Source: Alcaligenaceae bacterium
Lineage (GTDB): Bacteria > Pseudomonadota > Gammaproteobacteria > Burkholderiales > Burkholderiaceae
NCBI GenBank assembly: GCA_947445495.1
Contig: CANFEI010000096.1
Location: 1 to 5,824, forward strand
Direction: 5' to 3'
DNA length: 5,824 nt
The translations under genes and the position numbers were made by a program. The notes under the pieces are model-generated. The model saw only the letters and a program-made list of their open reading frames with translations, searched no databases and was not told the origin of the DNA. Of this stretch, positions 1 to 5,692 are shown piece by piece (the first letter of the stretch is position 1; the number at the start of each line of letters is the position of its first letter).

Positions 1-1
1 C

Positions 2-1879
2 GCGATCGTGATTGTGCCGGCGTCCGCAGCATTGGAATCTGTCACTGCACTGGCCGAGCGTGGCTGCGCAGCTGCCATCTTGTTTACCTCCGGCTTTGCC
101 GAGATCGGACCCGAAGGGGCGGCAGCCCAAGCGAAACTTGTCGAAGCCGCCCACGCGCATGGTATGCGCCTGATTGGTCCGAACTCACTTGGACTGATTA
201 ATCCTTGCAAACATTTTTACGGCACGTTTGCGACGGGCTGCGAGCTGGCGTTTCCTAAAGCGGGCGGGGTCGCGATCATCAGTCAATCAGGCGCCTATGG
301 CGCACACTTGATGGCGGTGGCCACGGCCAACGATATTGGTTTGTCTGCGGTGATTCTGACCGGCAACGAAGCAGACCTGACGGTTGGCGATATGTTGCAA
401 ATGGTGGTCGACGACCCCGACACCAAAGTCATCATGTTGTATTCAGAAGGTATTAAAGAAGCAGCCGGCTTAGTCGCAGGTCTTGAGGCTGCACGCCGTG
501 CGCGCAAACCTGTGTTGATGATGAAAGTGGGCCGCAGCGCGGTTGGTAGCGCTGCCGCACAATCGCACACCGCCTCCATCGCGGGGGATGATCGTGTCAC
601 CGACGCGGTCTTGAAAGAGCTGGGTGTCGTACGTGTGCAAACCACAGAGCAAATGCTCGACATCGCACGCTTAGCGACACGCGGCGTTTATCCGGCGAAC
701 AACACACTCGGTGTGATTACGGTGAGCGGTGGCGCGGGTGTGATTATTTCGGACGCGGCCGATGCGGTGGGCCTACCCATGCCAGAGATGCCACTCGCAT
801 CGCAAGAGCGTTTGCTCAAGCTCCTGCCCTTTGCCGCACCCCGCAATCCTGTGGACGTGACCGCGCAATTCCTTAACGAAATGTCCCTTATCAGCACCTT
901 CACAAATGCGCTGATCGCAGAAGGTAAGTACACCTCGATCCTCGGTTTCTTTACCTACACGGGTGGTGTGGCGAGCATTGCGCCGCGCCTACGCGAGCAA
1001 CTAAAGATCGCGCGCAATAAACATCCTGATTGTATTTTTGCACTGTCGCTGATGGCATCGCGCGAGTTAATCAGACAGTACGAGGAAGATGGCTTCGCCG
1101 TGTTTGAAGACCCATCCCGCGCCGTGGTCGCCATTGAGGCAATGGGTCAGTTTGGTCGCGCCTTTGCCAAACCCGCCGGTTTGCCAGCACCTATTATCGG
1201 GCCCGTGCAACTGCCAGCACGCAATCCAAGCGAGGCTGAGGCCAAGCAATTACTCGCGTCTGCGGGCATTGCTTCAGCACCGGAAGAGGTCTGCACGTCG
1301 ATCGAAGCCGCCATCCGCGCTGCAGAAAAAATCGGCTATCCCGTGGTGATGAAGATTGTCTCGCCCGATATTTTGCATAAGTCAGAAATCGGTGGCGTGT
1401 TACTGGATATCGCGGATGCGAATGCCGTGCGGGCCGGCTTTGATTTGTTGATGCAACGAGGCAAAACCGCCGCCCCCCAAGCGCGCCTGGATGGCGTGCT
1501 GGTCGCCAAGCAACTTAAGGGTGGTGTCGAATGCATTCTGGGCATTCATCAGGATCCCGTGTTCGGCCCTGTCGCGATGTTTGGACTAGGTGGAATCTTT
1601 GTCGAGATTCTGCAAGACGTGGTGTTACATCGCTGTCCGTTCGGACCCGACGTGGCCGAGCAAATGATTCGTTCCATCAAAGGTGCGCCATTACTAGAAG
1701 GCGCGCGCGGCCGACCGAAGGCGGATATCAAAGCGCTAGCTGAGATGCTGTCGCGCTTGTCTGCCTTTGCAGTCGCTGCAGGCCCACGCCTGCAATCCAT
1801 CGACCTCAACCCCGTGCTCGCCATGCCCGAAGGGCAAGGCGCTTATGCGGTGGATGCGGTGATTGAAGTGTCGGAGTAA
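2..1879 (+). CDS. Acetate--CoA ligase family protein (NDP-forming acyl-CoA synthetase, fused alpha/beta), 5'-truncated
   Basis: Enzymes of this family interconvert an acyl-CoA plus NDP and phosphate with a free acid plus NTP, through a phosphohistidine, in the cytoplasm. Counting from the GTG at 8, the visible protein has the end of a CoA-binding Rossmann domain (about 1-80, with GPNSLGLINP at 57-66), a succinyl-CoA-ligase-like domain (about 84-380, with ISQSGAYG at 91-98), and a C-terminal ATP-grasp domain (about 405-623). The motif SHTASIAG holds the expected phosphorylated His187, and ILHKSEIGGV holds His457, matching the second conserved His of the ATP-grasp part. FGLGGIFVE and DLNPV are also family-typical. 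The frame is open to the left edge and begins inside the CoA-binding domain. Full-length relatives have about 700 residues, so roughly 75-85 are missing and the GTG at 8 is not the real start. Substrate cannot be told. The stop touches the stop of the convergent dehydratase gene. Confidence 0.93.
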   Translation, partial: AIVIVPASAALESVTALAERGCAAAILFTSGFAEIGPEGAAAQAKLVEAAHAHGMRLIGPNSLGLINPCKHFYGTFATGCELAFPKAGGVAIISQSGAYGAHLMAVATANDIGLSAVILTGNEADLTVGDMLQMVVDDPDTKVIMLYSEGIKEAAGLVAGLEAARRARKPVLMMKVGRSAVGSAAAQSHTASIAGDDRVTDAVLKELGVVRVQTTEQMLDIARLATRGVYPANNTLGVITVSGGAGVIISDAADAVGLPMPEMPLASQERLLKLLPFAAPRNPVDVTAQFLNEMSLISTFTNALIAEGKYTSILGFFTYTGGVASIAPRLREQLKIARNKHPDCIFALSLMASRELIRQYEEDGFAVFEDPSRAVVAIEAMGQFGRAFAKPAGLPAPIIGPVQLPARNPSEAEAKQLLASAGIASAPEEVCTSIEAAIRAAEKIGYPVVMKIVSPDILHKSEIGGVLLDIADANAVRAGFDLLMQRGKTAAPQARLDGVLVAKQLKGGVECILGIHQDPVFGPVAMFGLGGIFVEILQDVVLHRCPFGPDVAEQMIRSIKGAPLLEGARGRPKADIKALAEMLSRLSAFAVAAGPRLQSIDLNPVLAMPEGQGAYAVDAVIEVSE

Positions 1880-3637
1880 TTAAGCCTTCGGGATCTTGGT
1901 GGTCATGGGAGGCATCAAGAAATCGAAGTCCACACCTTTGTCGGCCTGCGTCACGCTTTGCAAAAATAATTTGCGATAACCGCGTGATGCGGTTGGTACG
2001 ACGGCCGGCTTGGCAGCGCGTCGTTGTGCGAGCTCTTCATCGCTGACCAACAACGAAAGCTCGCGCTTTTCGACGCTCAAGCGAATGCGGTCGCCGTTTT
2101 GCACGTATGCCAAGGGCCCACCAATAGCCGATTCAGGCGTCACGTGCAAGACGATGGTGCCGAACGCTGTGCCACTCATGCGTCCATCCGAGATCCGCAC
2201 AATATCTTTGACACCCGCGATGGCCAGCTTCTTTGGAATCGGCATGTAGCCTGCCTCTGGCATCGCGGCACCTTTCGGGCCGATGTGCTTGAGCACCAGA
2301 ATATCGTCAGCCGTCACATCTAGATCAGGCGTGTCGATGCGGTTAGCCATGTCTTCAAGGTTTTCAAACACAACGGCACGGCCTTCGTGTTCCATCAGTT
2401 TTGGATGCGCGGCCGATTGCTTAATGATCGCGCCACCCGGGGCAAGATTGCCCTGCAATACAGCGATACCACCTTGGGGATAGATGGGATTCTTGGCTGT
2501 CTTGACGACGTCTTGTTTAAAGCCAGGGCCTGCGGCATCGATCTCTTCGCCAAGCGTGCGGCCAGTGACGGTCAAGGCATCGAGATGCAACAAAGGTTTA
2601 AGTTCGCGTAGCAACGTGGCCATGCCGCCTGCGTGATGGAAGTCTTCCATGTAGTGCTGACCTGAGGGCTTCAAATCCAGCAGCACGGGGGTTTCGCGGC
2701 CCATGCGATCAAGTGCCTTGAGATCCATCTCAAAGCCCATCCGACCTGCAATGGCTGTTAAGTGTACGATGGCGTTAGTCGAACCACCGATCGCGAGCAA
2801 CACGCGCATCGCGTTTTCAAACGCTTTCTCAGTCAAGACTTTATCAATCGTCAAACGCTTACGCGCGATCTCGACCGCAAGCGTGCCGCTTTGCTCGGCC
2901 ACGCGAATACGATCTGCGGTGACTGCCGGAGGCGATGCGCCACCAGGGACTGTCATGCCAAGCGCCTCAGCAATACAGGCCATGGTGCTGGCGGTACCCA
3001 TCACCGAACAGGTGCCCACGCTTGCGACTAACTGGCTGTTGACCTCAGCGATTTCTTCAGCGCCGATCTCTTCGGCGCGGAACTTGCCCCAGTAGCGACG
3101 ACAGTCGGTACAAGCACCGACACGCTCGCTGCGATATGAGCCCGTCAACATCGAACCGGTAATCAATTGCACCGCTGGCAACCCAGCAGACGCCGCGCCC
3201 ATCAACTGGGCGGGCACGGTTTTGTCACAGCCACCAATCAACACGACTGCATCCATGGGCTGGGCGCGCAACAATTCTTCAGTATCCATCGACATGAGGT
3301 TACGCAGAAACATGCTGTTGGGCTGCGAGAAACTTTCGTGGATGGAAATTGTCGGGAAGTCCATCGGTAAACCACCCGCGAGCATCACGCCCCGCTTGAC
3401 GGCTTCAATTAGCTGTGGGGCATTGCCGTGGCAAGGGTTGTAGGCGCTTCCGGTGTTGGTGATGCCAATGACAGGACGCTCGAGTGCGGAATCCGTGTAG
3501 CCCGCGCCCTTAATAAAAGCCTTGCGCAAGAACAGCGAGAAGCCGCGGTCCCCGTAATTGGCTAAGCCTTTGGAAATACCATGCTCGCTTGCGGCAGGAT
3601 TAATCGAGTGGCCTGTCTTGTTGTCGTCTTTTGACAT
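1880..3637 (-). CDS. IlvD/Edd family dehydratase (dihydroxy-acid or sugar-acid dehydratase)
   Basis: This 585-residue protein, a normal length for the family, removes water from a 2,3-dihydroxy acid or aldonic acid to give a 2-keto acid, using an iron-sulfur cluster and Mg2+ in the cytoplasm. Candidate cluster ligands are Cys69 (NPCHGN), Cys137 (GGCDKT) and Cys210 (GTCSVMGTAS). Their spacing of 68 and 73 residues matches, from memory, that of [2Fe-2S] L-arabinonate dehydratase. Lys139 after the second Cys fits the Mg-binding, often carbamylated Lys. The C-terminal DGRMSGT places the likely catalytic base at Ser488. ACTDCRRYWGKFRAEEI at 175-191 is more typical of sugar-acid dehydratases than of the valine/isoleucine enzyme, so the name ilvD is not given. 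The ATG has an AGGTG ribosome site 7 nt upstream. The SDR gene lies 86 bp upstream on the same strand, which suggests a shared catabolic role. The exact substrate (arabinonate, xylonate, galactonate or other) is unresolved. Confidence 0.93.
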   Translation of the reverse strand: MSKDDNKTGHSINPAASEHGISKGLANYGDRGFSLFLRKAFIKGAGYTDSALERPVIGITNTGSAYNPCHGNAPQLIEAVKRGVMLAGGLPMDFPTISIHESFSQPNSMFLRNLMSMDTEELLRAQPMDAVVLIGGCDKTVPAQLMGAASAGLPAVQLITGSMLTGSYRSERVGACTDCRRYWGKFRAEEIGAEEIAEVNSQLVASVGTCSVMGTASTMACIAEALGMTVPGGASPPAVTADRIRVAEQSGTLAVEIARKRLTIDKVLTEKAFENAMRVLLAIGGSTNAIVHLTAIAGRMGFEMDLKALDRMGRETPVLLDLKPSGQHYMEDFHHAGGMATLLRELKPLLHLDALTVTGRTLGEEIDAAGPGFKQDVVKTAKNPIYPQGGIAVLQGNLAPGGAIIKQSAAHPKLMEHEGRAVVFENLEDMANRIDTPDLDVTADDILVLKHIGPKGAAMPEAGYMPIPKKLAIAGVKDIVRISDGRMSGTAFGTIVLHVTPESAIGGPLAYVQNGDRIRLSVEKRELSLLVSDEELAQRRAAKPAVVPTASRGYRKLFLQSVTQADKGVDFDFLMPPMTTKIPKA

Positions 3638-3644
3638 GTGCGTG

Positions 3645-3650
3645 CACCTG
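3645..3650 (-). promoter_or_regulatory. Ribosome binding site of the dehydratase gene
   Basis: The minus strand reads CAGGTG, then 7 nt, then the ATG at 3635-3637. This supports the chosen start. The rest of the 86-bp gap to the SDR gene (3638-3723) shows no strong hairpin followed by a T-run, so readthrough from the SDR gene is possible. Confidence 0.6.
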
Positions 3651-3723
3651 AAAGAATGGATTGAGCTAAATCTTTGTCTGGCTGAATCGTAGCGTCTTTT
3701 AGCCCTTGATCGGCTTGATTAAC

Positions 3724-4503
3724 TTACAGCGTGCCGGGGTAAGTGCCACCATCCAAGACGAGGTTTTGTCCTGTCATAAACCCGGCGCCAGCACTACACA
3801 AAAACGCACAGGCTTGACCAAACTCGGCTGGGTCTCCAAAACGACGCGCAGGAACAGTAGACTTGCGTGCGTTTTGAATTTGCTCGACCGTCTGGCCACT
3901 TGCCTTCGCGCGCACTATAGCGTTTTGTGTGAGGCGATCGGTTGCAAACGGGCCGGGCAGTAAGTTGTTGATCGTGACGTTGTGCGACACGATTTGACGC
4001 GCAAGGCCCGAGACAAAACCAGTGAGGCCTGCACGTGCGCCGTTTGACAAGCCAAGCGATTCAATCGGCTGCTTGACCGACGCAGAAGTAATGTTGACGA
4101 TGCGACCAAACTTGCGCTCGATCATGCCGTCTACGGTGGCACGAATGAGTTCAATCGGTGTGATCATATTGGCGTCGACGGCCGCGATCCAGTCGTCGCG
4201 GCTCCAGTCACGAAAATCGCCCGGCTTGGGGCCGCCCGCATTGGTCACCAAAATATCTGGATTCGGGCACAGCGCCAAGACTTTCGCGCGACCCTCTGCA
4301 GTGGTGATGTCAGTGGCAATGGTCGTGACGTTCACACCGGTTTCGGTACGAATCGCTTGCGCTGCGGCTTCAAGGGCCTCGGCGCCCCGCGCGAGCATCA
4401 CAACATTGACCCCCTCGCGCGCGAGCTGCTGGGCACAGGCTAAGCCAAGCCCCTTACTCGATGCGCAAACGATTGCCTGTCTACCGCGAATGCCTAAGTC
4501 CAT
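3724..4503 (-). CDS. SDR family oxidoreductase with atypical active site
   Basis: This 259-residue protein has the size and fold signature of a classical short-chain dehydrogenase/reductase, a family of NAD(P)-dependent cytoplasmic oxidoreductases. The nucleotide-binding loop is VCASSKGLG at 12-20, in which Ala14 replaces the first Gly of TGxxxGxG. TNAGG at 88-92 matches NNAG, Asn112 fits the tetrad Asn, NITSAS at 137-142 holds the expected Ser140, and PGPFATDR and the C-terminal DGGTYPG are typical. The YxxxK motif is absent: the aligned positions read Ser153 and Arg157 in LSNGARAGL. I recall a wide subgroup (beta-ketoacyl-reductase-like, CDD BKR_like_SDR_like) with this LSNxxRAG pattern and an imperfect tetrad, so this is probably a clade feature and not decay. 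Reaction and substrate are unknown. The ATG is preceded by AAGGGA with a 4-nt spacer. It lies upstream of the dehydratase gene and may be co-transcribed with it. Confidence 0.9.
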   Translation of the reverse strand: MDLGIRGRQAIVCASSKGLGLACAQQLAREGVNVVMLARGAEALEAAAQAIRTETGVNVTTIATDITTAEGRAKVLALCPNPDILVTNAGGPKPGDFRDWSRDDWIAAVDANMITPIELIRATVDGMIERKFGRIVNITSASVKQPIESLGLSNGARAGLTGFVSGLARQIVSHNVTINNLLPGPFATDRLTQNAIVRAKASGQTVEQIQNARKSTVPARRFGDPAEFGQACAFLCSAGAGFMTGQNLVLDGGTYPGTL

Positions 4504-4545
4504 GATGTCCCTTTGTTTATTGTTTGTTCTGTATTTGTTGTTTGC
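4504..4545 (-). promoter_or_regulatory. CA-rich, G-poor leader and ribosome site of the SDR gene
   Basis: Read on the minus strand, the stretch before the SDR start is nearly all A and C, with only one G between 4512 and 4544, and ends in AAGGGA (4508-4513) 4 nt before the ATG. It contains AACAACAA (4535-4542) and AACAATAA (4517-4524), both fitting the AANAANAA pattern known as the Hfq/Crc target in pseudomonads. The ribosome site is fairly clear. A role in post-transcriptional control is inference only. No clear -35/-10 pair was found here. Confidence 0.45.
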
Positions 4546-4571
4546 ATGACGAAGCGGTGCATGGATTCAGC

Positions 4572-4760
4572 TTAGAACACCTTGGCGAGTCGCGCAATTG
4601 CAGACATCATTGCTGCAAGTCCCGTGAGCTGAATTCCAATCATCCACATAAATTTGCGATCAACGTCGCTGCGCAGTTCTGCGACCGAACGATCAAGACG
4701 ATCAATGGACTTGGTGTTTTGATCCACGAGGACTTCGAGGGTAGTGATGCGTTTTTCCAT
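4572..4760 (-). CDS. Small coiled-coil protein with C-terminal membrane helix, function unknown
   Basis: From the ATG at 4758-4760 this encodes 62 residues. The N-terminal half has an unbroken 3-4 heptad pattern (I5, L8, V12, N15, I19, L22, V26, L29, V33), with one polar core residue, Asn15. A hydrophobic segment of about 20 residues follows (about 37-56, FMWMIGIQLTGLAAMMSAIA), then the basic Arg57 and Lys60. The layout is that of a tail-anchored oligomeric protein, and resembles the XhlA-like and similar small membrane proteins common in proteobacteria, but I cannot assign a family. An in-frame GTG at 4815-4817 would add 19 residues that do not continue the heptads. Neither start has a good ribosome site, so the start is uncertain and a leaderless message is possible. 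It lies 119 bp downstream of ssb and 68 bp upstream of the SDR gene, on the same strand. The heptads and membrane segment in one frame argue that it is a real gene. Confidence 0.7.
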   Translation of the reverse strand: MEKRITTLEVLVDQNTKSIDRLDRSVAELRSDVDRKFMWMIGIQLTGLAAMMSAIARLAKVF

Positions 4761-4879
4761 ACAGCGATGGTACGGAAGTCTTACACCAAGCGCAATGCGA
4801 TGCGGATGGTTTTGCACGCTGTATCGTTCGCTATTTTGTAAGCAAACTTTACAGCGCGCAGGTCTTCAATCAGCCAACC

Positions 4880-5356
4880 TTAAAACGGGATGTCGTCATC
4901 CATATCAGCCAGATTGGCGCCACCTGCTGCAGGAGCAGCTGGACGCTGTGCCTGGGGTGCGCGTGCTGCCGGACGAGGTGCGCCCTCGGCGCCACCGCCC
5001 TTCGAACCGCCGTCAGCGCCATCACGACCGCCCAACATTTGCATTTGGTCTGCGATGACTTCAGTCGTGTACTGATCGACGCCTTCTTTGTTTTGCCACT
5101 TGCGTGTCTTGAGTCGGCCTTCCACATACACGGGGCGACCTTTACGCAGATATTCGCCAGCGATTTCTGCCAGACGGTTATAGAACACGACGCGATGCCA
5201 TTCGGTTTCTTCGCGGCGCTCGCCGGAAGTCTTATCCTTCCAGTTGCTGGTGGTCGCGATCGACACATTACAAATGGCTGCACCATCCGGGCTGTAACGG
5301 ACCTCGGGGTCGCGTCCAAGATTACCAACCAAAATCACTTTATTGACCGAGGCCAT
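4880..5356 (-). CDS. ssb: Single-stranded DNA-binding protein
   Basis: This 158-residue protein coats single-stranded DNA during replication, recombination and repair, and recruits partners through its C-terminal tip. The OB-fold occupies about residues 1-108 and starts with [20 protein letters not shown]. By alignment from memory to E. coli SSB, the stacking aromatics are Trp39, Trp53, Tyr59 (in place of Phe60) and Trp87. A low-complexity linker rich in Gly, Ala, Pro and Gln (about 110-148) leads to the acidic tip MDDDIPF, the conserved site for partner proteins. It is a little shorter than the E. coli protein, mainly in the linker. The ATG at 5354-5356 has GGAGA 5 nt upstream. The OB-fold closely resembles Bordetella-type SSB. 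No clear LexA box (CTGT-N8-ACAG) was seen upstream. No uvrA is visible next to it; its upstream neighbour is a divergent dioxygenase gene. Confidence 0.97.
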   Translation of the reverse strand: MASVNKVILVGNLGRDPEVRYSPDGAAICNVSIATTSNWKDKTSGERREETEWHRVVFYNRLAEIAGEYLRKGRPVYVEGRLKTRKWQNKEGVDQYTTEVIADQMQMLGGRDGADGGSKGGGAEGAPRPAARAPQAQRPAAPAAGGANLADMDDDIPF

Positions 5357-5361
5357 GCCGA

Positions 5362-5366
5362 TCTCC
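5362..5366 (-). promoter_or_regulatory. Ribosome binding site of ssb
   Basis: GGAGA on the minus strand lies 5 nt before the ssb ATG. It also lies only a few bases downstream of an AT-rich TAATAT (5369-5374), so that TAATAT cannot serve as the -10 of a message that keeps this ribosome site. Confidence 0.7.
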
Positions 5367-5609
5367 GTATATTAAAAAACTACTCTATTCATCAATGCCC
5401 TGTCGGGCTCGTACCAGACGCCATCATGGCCGAACTGGCAAATCGCCGCCAGCCGCAAAACTACGCAATAGAGACAGTTTACGGCACGTTTTGAAAGGTG
5501 TGCCAATCCGCTACCGAGAAGCTGAGCCCTTGGGCGACCTCTATAAACACCCCAACGGCGCGCAGCTTGTCCAGTCTTAGCCAGCCATTGTTTCTTAAAT
5601 GAGAGCAGT

Positions 5610-5626
5610 AATTTCACAATTAAATT
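5610..5626. promoter_or_regulatory. AT-rich dyad resembling a LysR-type T-N11-A box
   Basis: AATTT and AAATT flank 7 bases, a perfect 5-bp-arm dyad. It contains the T-N11-A arrangement (5612 and 5624) used by LysR-type regulators. It sits 67 bp before the dioxygenase start. Such dyads arise easily by chance in AT-rich DNA, so the assignment is weak. Confidence 0.25.
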
Positions 5627-5654
5627 CTAGCGAAAACCTCCGCAACCCGCTAGA
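5626..5654. promoter_or_regulatory. Inverted repeat TCTAGCG-N15-CGCTAGA, candidate operator
   Basis: Perfect 7-bp arms at 5626-5632 and 5648-5654 are separated by 15 bp. The half-site start-to-start distance of 22 bp is close to two helical turns, as expected for a dimeric regulator bound to one face of the DNA. It lies 38-66 bp upstream of the dioxygenase ATG. No run of T follows it, so it is not a typical terminator. The regulator is unknown. Confidence 0.4.
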
Positions 5655-5680
5655 CTGCATCATCTTTAGGCTAAGTTTTA

Positions 5681-5686
5681 AAGGTG
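5681..5686 (+). promoter_or_regulatory. Ribosome binding site of the dioxygenase gene
   Basis: AAGGTG, preceded by A, lies 6 nt before the ATG at 5693. It fixes the start of the partial gene. Confidence 0.7.
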
Positions 5687-5692
5687 TCAACC

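Larger units (their letters stand above)
5357..5692. other. 336-bp intergenic region between divergent ssb and dioxygenase genes
   Basis: No credible gene is seen here. The short open frames on both strands lack ribosome sites and family motifs. The region should hold the promoters of both flanking genes. Its ssb side has a T6 run on the minus strand followed by TAATAT (5369-5374). Its right half (about 5587-5630) is clearly AT-rich and leads into two dyads, described separately. A 5-bp-arm inverted repeat GGCAC/GTGCC (5483-5504) and a 4-bp hairpin (5397-5408) are present but are at chance level. No tRNA or rho-independent terminator was found. Confidence 0.6.

Noticed and set aside
2703..3095. 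Plus-strand open frame of 130 codons antisense to the dehydratase
   Set aside because: It is a mirror frame of a well-supported gene, with no features of its own.
4022..4549. Plus-strand open frame of 175 codons antisense to the SDR gene
   Set aside because: It is fully antisense to a gene with clear family motifs, has no recognisable domain and no ribosome site, and its composition is that of a mirror frame.
4543..4563. Direct repeat TGCATG spaced 15 bp apart
   Set aside because: It consists of six-base near-palindromic words in only two copies, which is not distinguishable from chance.
4818..4855. GCTGTA...TACAGC dyad downstream of ssb as a terminator
   Set aside because: Arms of 6 bp are separated by 26 bp, with weak inner pairing and no T-run on either strand directly after. 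It does not support a terminator call.
4870..5328. Minus-strand open frame of 152 codons overlapping ssb in another frame
   Set aside because: The ssb frame carries the complete OB-fold and acidic tip. The other frame has no family features and is an effect of GC-rich codon use.
5369..5395. TTGATG (5390-5395) and TAATAT (5369-5374) on the minus strand as an ssb promoter
   Set aside because: The 15-bp spacing is short, and the implied transcription start would fall after the GGAGA ribosome site, leaving it out of the message.
5397..5408. Small hairpin GCCC-TGTC-GGGC before ssb
   Set aside because: The stem is only 4 bp, and the T6 run on the minus strand is too far away for a rho-independent terminator.
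5039..5494. Plus-strand open frame of 151 codons running from inside ssb into the intergenic region
   Set aside because: More than two thirds is antisense to ssb, and the remainder shows no motif or ribosome site.
5483..5504. Inverted repeat GGCAC-N12-GTGCC
   Set aside because: Arms of 5 bp are expected by chance in a region of this size. It is not followed by a T-run and shows no link to a promoter.
5372..5617. Minus-strand open frame of 81 codons ending 15 bp before ssb
   Set aside because: It would start at a GTG with no ribosome site, has no domain, membrane or coiled-coil pattern, and would cover the expected ssb promoter. It might be a relic, but nothing supports that.
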